Shown here: positions 23,123-32,658 of the stretch, one piece after another
Layout of the letters: each line of letters opens with the position of its first letter
How positions within the stretch are numbered: the stretch's first letter is position 1
NCBI GenBank assembly: GCA_949284415.1
Contig: CASDVM010000029.1
Span: forward strand, 1 to 64,000
DNA: 64,000 bases
Direction of reading: 5' to 3'
DNA from: an uncultured bacterium
Lineage (GTDB): Bacteria > Cyanobacteriota > Vampirovibrionia > Gastranaerophilales > Gastranaerophilaceae
Made by a program: the position numbers and the translations under genes
The notes under the pieces: generated by a model
What the model was told of the DNA's origin: nothing
What the model saw: the letters and a program-made list of their open reading frames with translations, nothing else
Databases searched by the model: none

Positions 23123-23148
23123 GGATCCAGAAACAAGTTCGGAATGAC
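23123..23148. repeat. REP-like dispersed repeat copy 1
   Basis: GGATCCAGAAACAAGTTCGG followed by AATGAC is a diverged copy of the repeat at 54691-54716. It sits between the convergent XRE and helicase genes. No gene was found in 23107-23223. Confidence 0.65.
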
Positions 23149-23223
23149 TAAAGCAGAAAATATAGATATCATCCGAATTTATTTCCGCATTTTGAATAAA
23201 CATTATCCTTTCATGCCAAAAAA

Positions 23224-25758
23224 CTAAAACTTTTTGAGCTTAGCATACGCTGCATCCATAGCTTTTACGCCCTGACGGCCGAAGTCAATCGTATACATCA
23301 TGCTGTCGCCGATTTGCGTAACTTCTTTTATATGCCCGATACCAAGTTTGTCGTGAAATACCCTTTCGCCTTCATTGAAAACGTATTCAATCGGGGTTGT
23401 TGTTTCCATTTTTTTCTGACGTTCGGCTTCAGCCTCCTGCTGCATACGCTCTTTTTGCTTCTTTTCCTCAAGCATTCTTTTTATTGCATTATCTTTAAAG
23501 AATTCTTTTACTTTCTGTTCATCACGCTCTTTATTTTCTTTTGATTTAACAAGGATTGTACGGGATGGAGTTCTTTGAGGTTGTTTAATATAATTCGAAT
23601 TTTGTTTTTGCCTGTCTGATTGTGAATTTCCTGTTGCAAGCCCGCGAGTCGGGGCTACAAAACCTTTACCAAAACCCGTTGACGGCTTAATATATCCGTA
23701 ACTGTCAGCCTGGGCTGCAGAATAAGAAAAGTCCGACTTGCCTGTACGAGCTTTTGATACTGCATTTTGGAAGGTTGAAGTACCGCTTGTTGAACCTTCA
23801 AATCCGATAGAATTAAGCAGTTGACGCGGAATTTCTTCAATAAATCTTGAAGGATTGTAATACTTGTATTCACCCCACATCTGGCGGCGTTTGGCTGATG
23901 TAAGGTATAATTTTTCTTCCGCACGTGTAACGCCTACATACATCAAACGACGTTCTTCTTCCATTTCGGAAGGCACATTAAAGGTTCTCTGATGCGGGAA
24001 AACTCCTTCATCACAGCCTGCAAGAAATACTACGGGAAATTCAAGACCTTTTGCGGAGTGCAGTGTCATCAAAGTTACGTTGTTTGATATATCGTCCATT
24101 CCGTCAAGGTCAGAAACCAGAGCAACCTGCTGTAAAAATTCTCCGAGTGCATTTTCAGGTTCTTCGGGGACAAACTCTCCTGCAACGTTTACAAGTTCCT
24201 GCAGGTTTTCTATATCCGCTTCGCTTTCCGGAGTATTCTGCGATTGCAGTTCTGCTAAGTAGCCTGTTTTTTCAATTACCAGAGTTACAAATTCCTGCAG
24301 GGTGTATGAATTTACTGCATCCTTAAATTTCAAGATAAGCTGTGAAAAATCACGCAGTTTTGCTCTTGTTCTCGGCGGGATTTCAATAGCTTCTTCAATT
24401 CTCTGACAGGCTTGAAAAAGGCTTATATCTTCTTTATCGGCAAAATCAGACAAGTTTTTAATTGTAGTGTCGCCGATTGAACGCTTCGGAACATTTACTA
24501 TTCTTCTGAAACTCTGTGAATCGTCAGGATTATAGATTAATTTCAGATAAGCAATTATATCTTTTATTTCCTTACGGTCATAGAATTTCAAACCGCCGTA
24601 AATTCTGTATGGAATTCCTGCAGCCATACAGGCTTCTTCAAGCGCACGGGATTGTGAATTTGTACGGTAGAGTATTGCATATCGGTTGTAGTCTCCGCCC
24701 GAATCCTGTTTTATGCGGCTTGCTATGAAGTTCGCTTCATCAGCTTCGTCCTGCGCCTCAAAGTAATCTATAAGCTCGCCTTCGCCTTTGTTTGAATAAA
24801 GAACTTTATCAACACGTTCTGTATTGTTTTCAATAATTGCGTTTGCAACATTCAAAATATTGGCTGTCGAACGGTAGTTCTGCTCAAGTTTGATTAATTT
24901 AGTCTTTTTAAAGTCTTTCCGGAAATTTAAAATAATGGTGTAATCAGCACCGCGCCAGCTGTAGATGGATTGGTCGACATCGCCTACAACGCAAAGCGAA
25001 CGCTCATCGGGTACATCAGCCTGTAAATTCGTGTAAAGCATATTGATAAGCTTATATTGAGCCATGTTGGTATCCTGAAACTCGTCTACCAGAATATGCT
25101 GAAATCTGTCATAATACAATTGACGGACTTCTTTGCACTGCTCAAGAAGTTTTACGGTAAGCATGAGCATATCGTCAAAATCAATTGCATTATTGTTATT
25201 TAAAGTATTTTCGTATTCTTCATAAATTGCGGCAATTTTTTGGGATTTGAAATCTCTTGCAAATGTTGCAAATGTATATGCATCCTGCATTTTGTTTTTT
25301 GCATTTGAGATAACTGTTTTTACAAGTTTCGGCGCATAAACTTTATCATCAAGGTTTAATTTTTTTACTGCCTGTTTGATTACCGCATTGCTGTCCGTTT
25401 CATCATAGATAGAAAAATTTTTGTCTAATCTTTTCCCTGATTGGAAGCTGTAATTCTCAATATTCTCTCTTAGAATTCTACCGCAGATACCGTGAAAAGT
25501 GCCGACCCACATATATTTTACCACATTTTCGCCTAATATATTTCCGAGACGTTCTTTCATTTCTTTAGCTGCTTTGTTGGTAAATGTTACAGCTAAGATA
25601 TTACGAGGTCTGACACCGTTTTGTATAAGATAAGCTATTCTTGAGGTAAGTAATTTAGTTTTTCCGCTCCCCGCACCTGCCAGTACAAGCAACGGCCCCT
25701 GAACGGTTTGAACAGCCTCTCTCTGCTCTTTGTTAAGATTATCAAGTATATTTTCCAT
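23224..25758 (-). CDS. ATP-dependent DNA helicase, PcrA/UvrD family
   Basis: An 844-residue superfamily 1A helicase that unwinds DNA 3'-5' in repair and clears stalled or RecA-bound structures. Motifs from the ATG at 25758 include LAGAGSGKT (motif I, 26-34), TFTNKAAKEM (Ia), VDEFQDTN (II), GDVDQSIYSWRGA (III), QNYRS (IV), TLHSAKGLEF (V) and YVGVTRAEEKLYL (VI). The C-terminus carries the PcrA-type Tudor-like domain (GERVFHDKLGIGHI), which binds RNA polymerase in relatives, after a low-complexity charged linker. The start at 25758 has AGGG ahead of it; the longer frame to 25800 overlaps the promoter region. Confidence 0.96.
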   Translation of the reverse strand: MENILDNLNKEQREAVQTVQGPLLVLAGAGSGKTKLLTSRIAYLIQNGVRPRNILAVTFTNKAAKEMKERLGNILGENVVKYMWVGTFHGICGRILRENIENYSFQSGKRLDKNFSIYDETDSNAVIKQAVKKLNLDDKVYAPKLVKTVISNAKNKMQDAYTFATFARDFKSQKIAAIYEEYENTLNNNNAIDFDDMLMLTVKLLEQCKEVRQLYYDRFQHILVDEFQDTNMAQYKLINMLYTNLQADVPDERSLCVVGDVDQSIYSWRGADYTIILNFRKDFKKTKLIKLEQNYRSTANILNVANAIIENNTERVDKVLYSNKGEGELIDYFEAQDEADEANFIASRIKQDSGGDYNRYAILYRTNSQSRALEEACMAAGIPYRIYGGLKFYDRKEIKDIIAYLKLIYNPDDSQSFRRIVNVPKRSIGDTTIKNLSDFADKEDISLFQACQRIEEAIEIPPRTRAKLRDFSQLILKFKDAVNSYTLQEFVTLVIEKTGYLAELQSQNTPESEADIENLQELVNVAGEFVPEEPENALGEFLQQVALVSDLDGMDDISNNVTLMTLHSAKGLEFPVVFLAGCDEGVFPHQRTFNVPSEMEEERRLMYVGVTRAEEKLYLTSAKRRQMWGEYKYYNPSRFIEEIPRQLLNSIGFEGSTSGTSTFQNAVSKARTGKSDFSYSAAQADSYGYIKPSTGFGKGFVAPTRGLATGNSQSDRQKQNSNYIKQPQRTPSRTILVKSKENKERDEQKVKEFFKDNAIKRMLEEKKQKERMQQEAEAERQKKMETTTPIEYVFNEGERVFHDKLGIGHIKEVTQIGDSMMYTIDFGRQGVKAMDAAYAKLKKF

Positions 25759-25840
25759 ATCCCTATTCCCAAAATCAAATTTTTGTGATATAATCAGCAT
25801 AAACTAAAAACGTAAAGATTGCAATCAGAAAGTAGGAAAA

Positions 25841-26443
25841 ATGGTGAAAACTGACGATATTAAAGTATTTATGGGATCTGAAGACGAAAATAAAGAAAAA
25901 CAAAATTCAATTGTGGTGCCGATAGATGATGATATGGACACCGTGGCGTCAGATTCACCCGATACCGTTGATGAACTTGCTATGGAATTAGCTACAATTC
26001 AGCAATCCGCAAAAAGAATTGCGATAATCGGAAGCCGTAACCTTCCGATTACACATCAGCAGATGATTGAAACTTTAACAACCGCACTTGTAATGCAGGG
26101 AAATACAATTATTACATCAGGCGGTTCATCAGGTACAAACGCTGCGGCAATCAGAGGTGCAATGAAAGCTAACCCTGACAAATTGAAAGTTATTTTACCG
26201 CAGACAATAGGACAGCAGCCTTCTGATGTTCAAAATCAGCTTATCGGTGTTCCGAACATTGTAGAACACCCTGACCGCGCTATGATGACACTTGCTGATG
26301 CATCAAGAGTCTGCAACAGAGAAATTATTGACGATTGCAACCAGCTGATCTGCTTCTTATCCCATACAAGTAAAACTTTGCATAATGCCGTTCAGTACGC
26401 TGAAGAAGGACACAAAGTTATTACCGTATTCTATTTGGATTAA
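25841..26443 (+). CDS. DprA/SLOG-like Rossmann protein
   Basis: A 200-residue protein: an acidic, disordered-looking N-terminus (1-55) then a SLOG/DprA-type Rossmann domain (RIAIIGSRNLPITHQQMIETLTTALVMQG, TIITSGGSSGTNAAAIRGAM). DprA loads RecA on incoming DNA during transformation, while other SLOG members bind nucleotides. This one lacks the longer DprA N- and C-terminal domains and resembles the short cyanobacterial 'DNA recombination-mediator protein A' group. It is divergent from the helicase gene with an 82-bp gap. Confidence 0.75.
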   Translation: MVKTDDIKVFMGSEDENKEKQNSIVVPIDDDMDTVASDSPDTVDELAMELATIQQSAKRIAIIGSRNLPITHQQMIETLTTALVMQGNTIITSGGSSGTNAAAIRGAMKANPDKLKVILPQTIGQQPSDVQNQLIGVPNIVEHPDRAMMTLADASRVCNREIIDDCNQLICFLSHTSKTLHNAVQYAEEGHKVITVFYLD

Positions 26444-26497
26444 ATTTTTCATGCTATTTATCGTATGCATAAAATGTTATGATGGAAACCTGTTGCT

Positions 26498-27667
26498 ATG
26501 TCTGAAAAATTAAAAAAACTTACCGGCAAGAATAAAAATGATTATGAAGCAATAGCAAAAGATTTAGTCAACAAGCCCGATATTGAACTTTTTAAAGAGC
26601 TTGTTGATAATGATGAATTTTTATTTGACTTTGTAAAAAATAACGTTGCAGATAGAATTGCAGGGCAGATTAATGAAACAAATTATTTGAACCTTATACA
26701 GTTTTTAAAATATTATTCGCCTTCTTATGAAGATATCATTGTTTCCGCTTTTATAAAATATGCGGATGAAGATTTGACGGATATTTTGCTTGACAAGTTT
26801 GAAAACGGTACAACAGAAGAAAAAATTTATGCCGCAAAATATTTTGCCAAAATTCAGGATCCTCTTGCACATGAATTTTTGAAAATGAATGCGTATTCCG
26901 AAAATGAATATCTGGCGCAAAACTGTGCTTCGGCGCTTGCTCAATGGAATGATAGAGAAGTATATAATATTGCTGTTACCAAATTACACAGCGGAGACGA
27001 TTTTGAGAGCCTTGCCGCAGTAAAATTTCTCGCTGCATACGGGGACAAATCTGCTGTACCGGCTATAATAGATACAATGAAACATTCTGCTATGCCTGAA
27101 AATATTGCAGGAGAAATTCCGTATCTGCAAAATCTTTTTGATTTGATAGATAAATCTTATGAGGATGCTTTACTTGTATTAAACAATATTATTAACGGCT
27201 TAGGCGAAATTTTGCCTTTATCAATTGTGTTTGATTTTGAACTTTTTGAAGTTTTTGAAAAACTTATTAATAATTATGATGACAGCAAATGTGCTGTTAC
27301 TGTTTTGAACGCTAAAGAAAAATTTGATACACTCACTGAAAATGAGGAGTATCTTTATGATGAAGATAAAGATACAAAAAATGAAGTTTCAGACATAAAA
27401 AAATTGTTGAAAAGCGTTAATAAAAAAAATCTTGAAAAATATGTTAATGATGAATTAAATGAAGACAGCCCTCTTGTGTTTACTGCACTTGATTTTGCAA
27501 CAGATGTATTTGCAATCAGAGAACTTTTAAAGTCCAATAATCAGACTTTGATTTTAAAGACAGCAGAAGTTTTAAAAAGTTTAGGCAGTTTTGATGAAAC
27601 TGTAAGGACTGTTGCATTACTAAAAGTTACGGATATTAACATAAAAGCTATAATAAGAGCCTTGTAA
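26498..27667 (+). CDS. HEAT-repeat protein
   Basis: A 389-residue all-helical protein with at least four HEAT-like repeats between about 90 and 200 (TEEKIYAAKYFAKIQDP, NEYLAQNCASALAQWND, FESLAAVKFLAAYGDKSAVPAIIDTM) and acidic helices after. Such proteins are scaffolds; no catalytic motif is visible. It stands 54 bp after the SLOG gene and may share its transcript. Confidence 0.7.
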   Translation: MSEKLKKLTGKNKNDYEAIAKDLVNKPDIELFKELVDNDEFLFDFVKNNVADRIAGQINETNYLNLIQFLKYYSPSYEDIIVSAFIKYADEDLTDILLDKFENGTTEEKIYAAKYFAKIQDPLAHEFLKMNAYSENEYLAQNCASALAQWNDREVYNIAVTKLHSGDDFESLAAVKFLAAYGDKSAVPAIIDTMKHSAMPENIAGEIPYLQNLFDLIDKSYEDALLVLNNIINGLGEILPLSIVFDFELFEVFEKLINNYDDSKCAVTVLNAKEKFDTLTENEEYLYDEDKDTKNEVSDIKKLLKSVNKKNLEKYVNDELNEDSPLVFTALDFATDVFAIRELLKSNNQTLILKTAEVLKSLGSFDETVRTVALLKVTDINIKAIIRAL

Positions 27668-27671
27668 TTTT

Positions 27672-28442
27672 CTATATTTTGTAATCTATGCCGTGTTTGG
27701 CAAAGAGACTGTTAAAATAGTCTTTATTTTCAAAAACTTTTTTTTGTTCCAGAGTCATATCCATAACCCAGTTAAATTGGTGAGCGTCTGTATTTTTTTC
27801 TTCTAATGCCCTGCTTATGTATTGAGTGAAAAGTTTATTTGCTTCCAGACTGAAATCCCTTTGTTTTGCTGCTGACGATTCGGAGGAAATTTTATCTTTC
27901 AGTGCTTTCCCTTTTAATGCAATGTCTTTAAAACAGGGCGCAGTATCTTTTGTTACAGTATCAAGTAAGTTATTTCTGTCCTGAAAAGAGGTTACAGAAG
28001 GTTTAAATTTATATTTTGCATGAAAATAAATTGCGGTGTCTTTTGATGTTACTGAAAAAGTTTTGATGTTGTTTTCAAGCATCTGGATAATACTTGCAAG
28101 ACGCAGAATTTCTCCAAAAAAATAATTTTTCCGCCTGTATTCGGGAATTACATTTATAAGCAGACCCGTCATATAATCCGTATTCTCAAAATGTGTGTAC
28201 TGTTCAAATCCCAATAATTTTCCGAGTTTATTTCTAAGCTCTATCAGAAATCTATAGCCGTTTCCGTATGAATCTTCTTTAACATTAACATTTAATTCTC
28301 CTGCTTTATTGTGCGGAACAATTAAAGAACATAATTTTCTTGTTTCATCCGGTCGGTAAAGTTTTATTGAAGGTTTTACGGTATTAACTTTTATCATAAA
28401 AAATATAATACTCAAAAACAAAAATTTTTGCGCTGATTTCAT
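27672..28442 (-). CDS. GNAT-fold-like unknown protein
   Basis: A 256-residue protein whose middle resembles a GNAT acyltransferase: GLLINVIPEYRRKNYFFGEILRLASI (V-x-x-x-R-x-x/x region) and ENNIKTFSVTSKDTAIYFHAKYKFKPS (the usual ageing C-terminal strand with FYxKxGF-like motif). The rest is unfamiliar, with a helical C-terminus. The first 15 residues of the open frame are hydrophobic and may be upstream of the real start; the ATG at 28397 (MIKVNTVKPS) is an alternative. It is convergent with the HEAT gene and divergent from dapF. Confidence 0.6.
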   Translation of the reverse strand: MKSAQKFLFLSIIFFMIKVNTVKPSIKLYRPDETRKLCSLIVPHNKAGELNVNVKEDSYGNGYRFLIELRNKLGKLLGFEQYTHFENTDYMTGLLINVIPEYRRKNYFFGEILRLASIIQMLENNIKTFSVTSKDTAIYFHAKYKFKPSVTSFQDRNNLLDTVTKDTAPCFKDIALKGKALKDKISSESSAAKQRDFSLEANKLFTQYISRALEEKNTDAHQFNWVMDMTLEQKKVFENKDYFNSLFAKHGIDYKI

Positions 28443-28491
28443 AACTTGATTTGTTATGTTATAATTTGGATATCTGAAAGGATAATGATTA

Positions 28492-29325
28492 ATGAAAACA
28501 ATAAAAATAACTAAAATGCAGGGTTGCGGAAATGATTTCGTAATTGTTGATTACCCCGAATTTGAAACAACCGGAATGAAAATGGATGAACTTGCCGTAA
28601 AATTATGCGACAGACACTACGGAATCGGTGCTGACGGAATGATTATACCTGAAACGAATGCTAAAGATACTGATTTGAGCTGGTATTTTTACAACTCTGA
28701 CGGTTCAACAGCACAGATGTGCGGAAACGGGATGAGATGTTTTGCTAAATATGCGTACGATAACAAACTTATACATAAAAAAGCATTCAGTGTTCAGACA
28801 CTTGCAGGTGTTATAAAACCGGAACTTCTTGAAAACGGCTTGATAAAAGTTAATATGGGAAAACCGATTCTGGAAGACAAAAAAATTCCATTCTGGGGCG
28901 AAAGAACTATAACAGCTCTCGATAGAGAATTTGATATAACCCCTGTATCTATGGGAAACCCTCACTGTGTTATTATTACGGATGAAGATCCTATGGAATT
29001 GGCAGAAAAATACGGCCCTGTTATTGAAAAACATGAATATTTTCCCGAAAAAACAAACACGGAATTTGTAAAAATCAAATCCCGAATGGAAATAGATATG
29101 CGTGTATATGAACGCGGATGCGGAATTACTTTAGCCTGCGGTACAGGTGCATGCGCCAGCGTTGTATCATGTGTTTTAAATAACTTAACAGAAAATAAGG
29201 TTAAAGTTAATCTTCTCGGCGGGCTTGTATTTGTGGAATGGCAAGGTTCAAAGGACAATACACAGGAAGACATTTACTTAATAGGGTCGGCAAATTACAG
29301 CTTTTTTGCTGAGTATATATTGTAA
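28492..29325 (+). CDS. dapF: Diaminopimelate epimerase
   Basis: DapF interconverts LL- and meso-diaminopimelate for lysine and peptidoglycan synthesis. The protein has 277 residues, the usual length. The two catalytic cysteines are C77 in QMCGNGMRCF and C216 in LACGTGACAS. The N-terminal KMQGCGNDFVIVD and the MGNPHCV segments are intact. It has its own upstream region and AAAGG ribosome site, and precedes rpsF by 57 bp. Confidence 0.97.
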   Translation: MKTIKITKMQGCGNDFVIVDYPEFETTGMKMDELAVKLCDRHYGIGADGMIIPETNAKDTDLSWYFYNSDGSTAQMCGNGMRCFAKYAYDNKLIHKKAFSVQTLAGVIKPELLENGLIKVNMGKPILEDKKIPFWGERTITALDREFDITPVSMGNPHCVIITDEDPMELAEKYGPVIEKHEYFPEKTNTEFVKIKSRMEIDMRVYERGCGITLACGTGACASVVSCVLNNLTENKVKVNLLGGLVFVEWQGSKDNTQEDIYLIGSANYSFFAEYIL

Positions 29326-29382
29326 AATAAGCTGTTTCCATGATATTATTATTCCATACACTAGAATAGGAGAAATGAAAAT

Positions 29383-29679
29383 ATGAAAAATTACGAATTA
29401 CTAACTGTATTTAAACCGAGTTTGGATGCGGAAGAAGTAGATAAAGCGCTTGAAGCTCTCGGAAAAACGGTTTCCGATTTAGGCGGAAAAGTTGTTTCTA
29501 CTGACAAAACAGGCAGAAAAAAATTGGCTTACGATATTCAAAATTTCAGAGACGGATTTTTTGTAACATCTGTTGTAAGTCTTCCTGAAGACAAAACAGC
29601 GGAATTCAGACGTCAGCTAAGATTAAGCGATAACATTTTAAGAACAATGTTTTTAGAAGCTTCTAAAGCAGGAGTATAA
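29383..29679 (+). CDS. rpsF: 30S ribosomal protein S6
   Basis: A 98-residue S6, with the N-terminal YELLTVFKP strand, GRKKLAYDIQNFRDGFFV and the C-terminal SDNILRTMFLE. S6 pairs with S18 on the platform of the small subunit. It begins the classic rpsF-ssb-rpsR cluster. GGAGAAATG precedes the start. Confidence 0.97.
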   Translation: MKNYELLTVFKPSLDAEEVDKALEALGKTVSDLGGKVVSTDKTGRKKLAYDIQNFRDGFFVTSVVSLPEDKTAEFRRQLRLSDNILRTMFLEASKAGV

Positions 29680-29682
29680 AAT

Positions 29683-30084
29683 ATGAGCCTTGCAAAATCA
29701 GTAGTTACAGGAACAGTATACAGAGCACCGGAAAAACGTTTTACGCAGAATAACGTTGCGGTATCTGCTTTTGTTCTTAATATCGGTGAAAGAGAAGAAA
29801 CTCTTATCAGGGTTCTTTCCAAAAGAAATGCTCTTGACGAAACGGTTTCATCTCTGACTAAAGGCGAACGGGTTCTTGTAGAAGGAAGACTTCAGACAGC
29901 AACCGTAAAATCCGATGACGGTTCTGAAAGAAGAATTTACGAGATTGACGCTAACACAATTGAAAAATTGGGAGAAGGTTCATCTGCTCCCGCAAATCAA
30001 AAGTTCGGAACGGAAGAAATCGTTAAATTTGAATCTGATGACCTGTCAAACGAATTGATTAACGAGGACGAAATTCCTTTTTAG
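29683..30084 (+). CDS. ssb: Single-stranded DNA-binding protein
   Basis: A 133-residue SSB with one OB fold (SVVTGTVYRAPEKRFTQNNVAVSAFVLNI, then LIRVLSKRNALDETVSSLTKGERVLVEGRLQT) and a short linker ending in the acidic partner-binding tip DEIPF. It starts 3 bp after rpsF. The DNA is held by the tetramer, and the tip recruits repair and replication partners. It is somewhat shorter than many SSBs because the linker is brief. Confidence 0.96.
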   Translation: MSLAKSVVTGTVYRAPEKRFTQNNVAVSAFVLNIGEREETLIRVLSKRNALDETVSSLTKGERVLVEGRLQTATVKSDDGSERRIYEIDANTIEKLGEGSSAPANQKFGTEEIVKFESDDLSNELINEDEIPF

Positions 30085-30193
30085 GGAATAGCCGTTTCAT
30101 CCGCCGCACGGGTGTTATTCTTTTATTTCCTCCTTTTGGGGAAGAAAAACAGGATAGACGAAAAAAATAATAATTTAATGTAGTAGAAATAAA

Positions 30194-30214
30194 ATGGCTA
30201 GAAAGGCTAAATAG
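30194..30214 (+). CDS. Possible 6-codon leader ORF before rpsR
   Basis: ATGGCTAGAAAGGCTAAATAG encodes MARKAK and ends 4 bp before the rpsR ATG. Its AAAGG is the rpsR ribosome site, and its first codons mimic the rpsR start (MARQ). It may be a leader peptide or a decayed duplication of the start. The 134-bp ssb-rpsR gap also has a TTTCCTCC/GGGGAAG hairpin-like stretch. Confidence 0.25.
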   Translation: MARKAK

Positions 30215-30218
30215 AAAA

Positions 30219-30452
30219 ATGGCAAGACAAAACAACGAAGAAAAGAAAAAACGTAAAAATTGCAGTCTCTGTGCTGATAAAGTTGAAGCAATCGACTACA
30301 AAGATGCCGCAAAATTGAAAAGATACCTGACTGAAGCCGGAAAAATTATTCCGCGCAGAATTACAGGTAATTGTGCTAAACATCAGAGAATGATTGCAAC
30401 AGCAATTAAACGTGCCAGAGAAGCCGCTATTATTGATTATGTATTTGATTAA
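30219..30452 (+). CDS. rpsR: 30S ribosomal protein S18
   Basis: A 77-residue S18 with the conserved core [39 protein letters not shown]. The N-terminal CSLCAD pair is the cysteine-containing form found in many bacteria. It ends the rpsF-ssb-rpsR cluster and is followed by a strong terminator. Confidence 0.97.
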   Translation: MARQNNEEKKKRKNCSLCADKVEAIDYKDAAKLKRYLTEAGKIIPRRITGNCAKHQRMIATAIKRAREAAIIDYVFD

Positions 30453-30469
30453 TCAGTTAATCAACAGTT

Positions 30470-30497
30470 AAAAGACCGGTAGTAATGCCGGTCTTTT
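30470..30497. terminator. Terminator after rpsR
   Basis: AAAGACCGG / CCGGTCTTT stem, loop TAGTAATG, then TTT. It serves rpsR and abuts the convergent gene at 30499. Confidence 0.92.
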
Positions 30498-30498
30498 T

Positions 30499-31755
30499 CT
30501 ATTCCTCAAATATAATTCGGTAATACATATCCGCTTTCATAAATTTATTCGGGGGTTCTTTTTTCCACAGTTTAAGATTAATTTCTGCGGGAAGTTTATA
30601 CACAGTGAATATTTTGTCATATTGCATAGGGGAAATATTGTTGCATCCGTCTTTATATTGGCAGCTTCCGCCAAGATGAATGTAGTCAGTGAATTTTTTT
30701 ACATTTTCAGTTATGTTGTTATTTTTTTCAAACATGCTTATATTTTTTGAATCATATATATAAACGTAATCATAGCCGAAATCTTTTGCATTCAGCCCTG
30801 ATAATTGTATTGGATATCTGGTCATTTTACCGTTTACGTTGTCGCGGAATTTAAGAAATTTTCGCGTGAGTTTGTATCCGGCAATTATTAAATTATCTTT
30901 TTTACTATATTGAAGAGACAGCGGCAAAAATTTGCCGTACTCGCCTGTGCAGAACTCTTTATTATAGCCCTGATCCCAGGGCAAAAACGGAAGACTCAAA
31001 CCTACAAGTGCATCAGGATTATTCATTTGCGCGCTGACTTTTGAGGGGCCTTCAATTTTTTCATGGTAATCACCTTTATAATTTAATTGGTTACAGGTAA
31101 TTGTGCCCCACCATGGTTTATCATCAACTATTGAACCGAAAACTGCATTGTCAGGCTCATAATTTTCACTTGCAAAAAGCGAATTTTTTACGTGCTCTTT
31201 TCTTATATCAAATATTTGTTTTTTGGTTAAATAATCATATTCAGTTAACGGATTGACTTTTATGGTTTGAAAACTTGAGGTGTTTTTTACATTCAAAATT
31301 TTATTATCGTGGAAAGAAAAGATTAAAGCCGGACAGCAAAACCATATTACAGCCGCAAGAATAATTATTTTTGCGCTTACAAGCAAACTTACCGGAACTT
31401 TTTCAAGAAAATCGGGTGCACTATATCCGCTATGATTATAGCTAGAGTCCATGAAACCTTCTGCCTTCCACTTTTTAAATTCTTCACAGTCTTTTATGCT
31501 GTCTTTTGCAAGCTGGTCATTCGGTTTGACTTTCAACACATCCTGATAGGCAAGTATTGCATTATCATAATCTTGAATCGCCTGGTAATAAAGAGCTTTC
31601 CAGGTTAACACAAATTCATTTTCAGGAGCCGCTTGAACAGCCTGGTTTATTTGTTCTAAAACTTTTTGTTTTTCTTCATCACTTGAATTTTCCGTAATGG
31701 TCGGTACAATATTTTCAAGATTTTCAACGAGTTTTTCTAATTCTTTGTTATCCAT
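30499..31755 (-). CDS. TPR-containing membrane protein
   Basis: 418 residues from the ATG at 31755, whose start overlaps the upstream stop by 8 bp and has GGGG ahead of it. The N-terminal cytoplasmic part has a TPR pair (AALYYQAIQDYDNAILAYQDVLKVKPNDQLA-like, about 45-85), then one membrane helix (about 125-150), then an extracytoplasmic domain with several Cys and Trp residues. The family was not recognised. It is the last gene of the leftward operon that begins with the PLP decarboxylase. Confidence 0.75.
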   Translation of the reverse strand: MDNKELEKLVENLENIVPTITENSSDEEKQKVLEQINQAVQAAPENEFVLTWKALYYQAIQDYDNAILAYQDVLKVKPNDQLAKDSIKDCEEFKKWKAEGFMDSSYNHSGYSAPDFLEKVPVSLLVSAKIIILAAVIWFCCPALIFSFHDNKILNVKNTSSFQTIKVNPLTEYDYLTKKQIFDIRKEHVKNSLFASENYEPDNAVFGSIVDDKPWWGTITCNQLNYKGDYHEKIEGPSKVSAQMNNPDALVGLSLPFLPWDQGYNKEFCTGEYGKFLPLSLQYSKKDNLIIAGYKLTRKFLKFRDNVNGKMTRYPIQLSGLNAKDFGYDYVYIYDSKNISMFEKNNNITENVKKFTDYIHLGGSCQYKDGCNNISPMQYDKIFTVYKLPAEINLKLWKKEPPNKFMKADMYYRIIFEE

Positions 31756-32653
31756 TATAACCCCTGTAACTTTTTTCTTTAATTTTGTCAATTATTAGAA
31801 TTATGTCAAATATAAATGAAATTCCTAAAAATGCTCCAACAGGCACAAGCGGAATCAAAAGCACCATAAAGTTTTTGTATAAATGATCATTAAATGCATC
31901 TTTAAATCCTACGAGAAATACCATACCTATGATAAAAAAGACAATAGACATCCATTTATATTTTGTTTCTCCAACGCTTGTCAAAACGGGTTTTGTACCT
32001 TTGTGCAAATATTCTTCGATTTTTTCTTTCAGATCTTGATCTTCTCCTGCACCTTCAAATTTGTATGAAAAATTATTAACTTTCCTGCCGCAGTCAACTA
32101 TATTATAAATTAATCTTATAGGAGCCATGGGAGTATTAGTTAAAGAAAATTTTTTATTATTTAAAACGGTAAAATTAAGTTTAACTTCATTTAATACAAT
32201 ATAAGTGCCGTATTTGTTACGGGCAAGCGTAGTTATCAAAATCATTTCCAAATTGTTTATTTCCGAGTATCCGCAGACAAAATCGTATTGCGGACGGTTA
32301 AAGTTAAATTTAACCCTGTCAGAAAGGAAGTCTACGGATTTAAGATTTAAAGCTGATGCAAGCTCTGCAAGTCCTGCGTGTCTTTCAATTATTGCAAGTA
32401 TCAGCCCGATATAAAATACTGCCGGCATAATAATAAAAAGTCCCCATGCTATCCATGGATCTTCAGGATTACTTTTTATTAAACTGTCAAAAGTTATTAC
32501 AGCCCATGAAAAAAAGTCCTGTATAGATTTTTCGGTAGATACGGAAAAATGCGTATAGGCTATTATAAGAGCTGTAGTATATATAATTGACAATAGAGCC
32601 AATATTATTACTAATTTTTTTGATGTTTTAGCCGAAACATTGTTTATATGCAT
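31748..32653 (-). CDS. Four-helix membrane protein (paralogue A)
   Basis: A 301-residue protein with two membrane helices near the N-terminus (about 13-33 and 68-90), a soluble domain, and two helices near the C-terminus. The soluble domain opens with SVDFLSDRVKFNFNRPQYDFVCGY, which is closely matched by SIDFLSDRIKFNF in the gene at 34294-35205. The layout recalls DUF3137-type proteins. It lies 5 bp after the M48 protease and overlaps the TPR gene. Confidence 0.72.
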   Translation of the reverse strand: MHINNVSAKTSKKLVIILALLSIIYTTALIIAYTHFSVSTEKSIQDFFSWAVITFDSLIKSNPEDPWIAWGLFIIMPAVFYIGLILAIIERHAGLAELASALNLKSVDFLSDRVKFNFNRPQYDFVCGYSEINNLEMILITTLARNKYGTYIVLNEVKLNFTVLNNKKFSLTNTPMAPIRLIYNIVDCGRKVNNFSYKFEGAGEDQDLKEKIEEYLHKGTKPVLTSVGETKYKWMSIVFFIIGMVFLVGFKDAFNDHLYKNFMVLLIPLVPVGAFLGISFIFDIILIIDKIKEKSYRGYNG

Positions 32654-32658
32654 AAATT

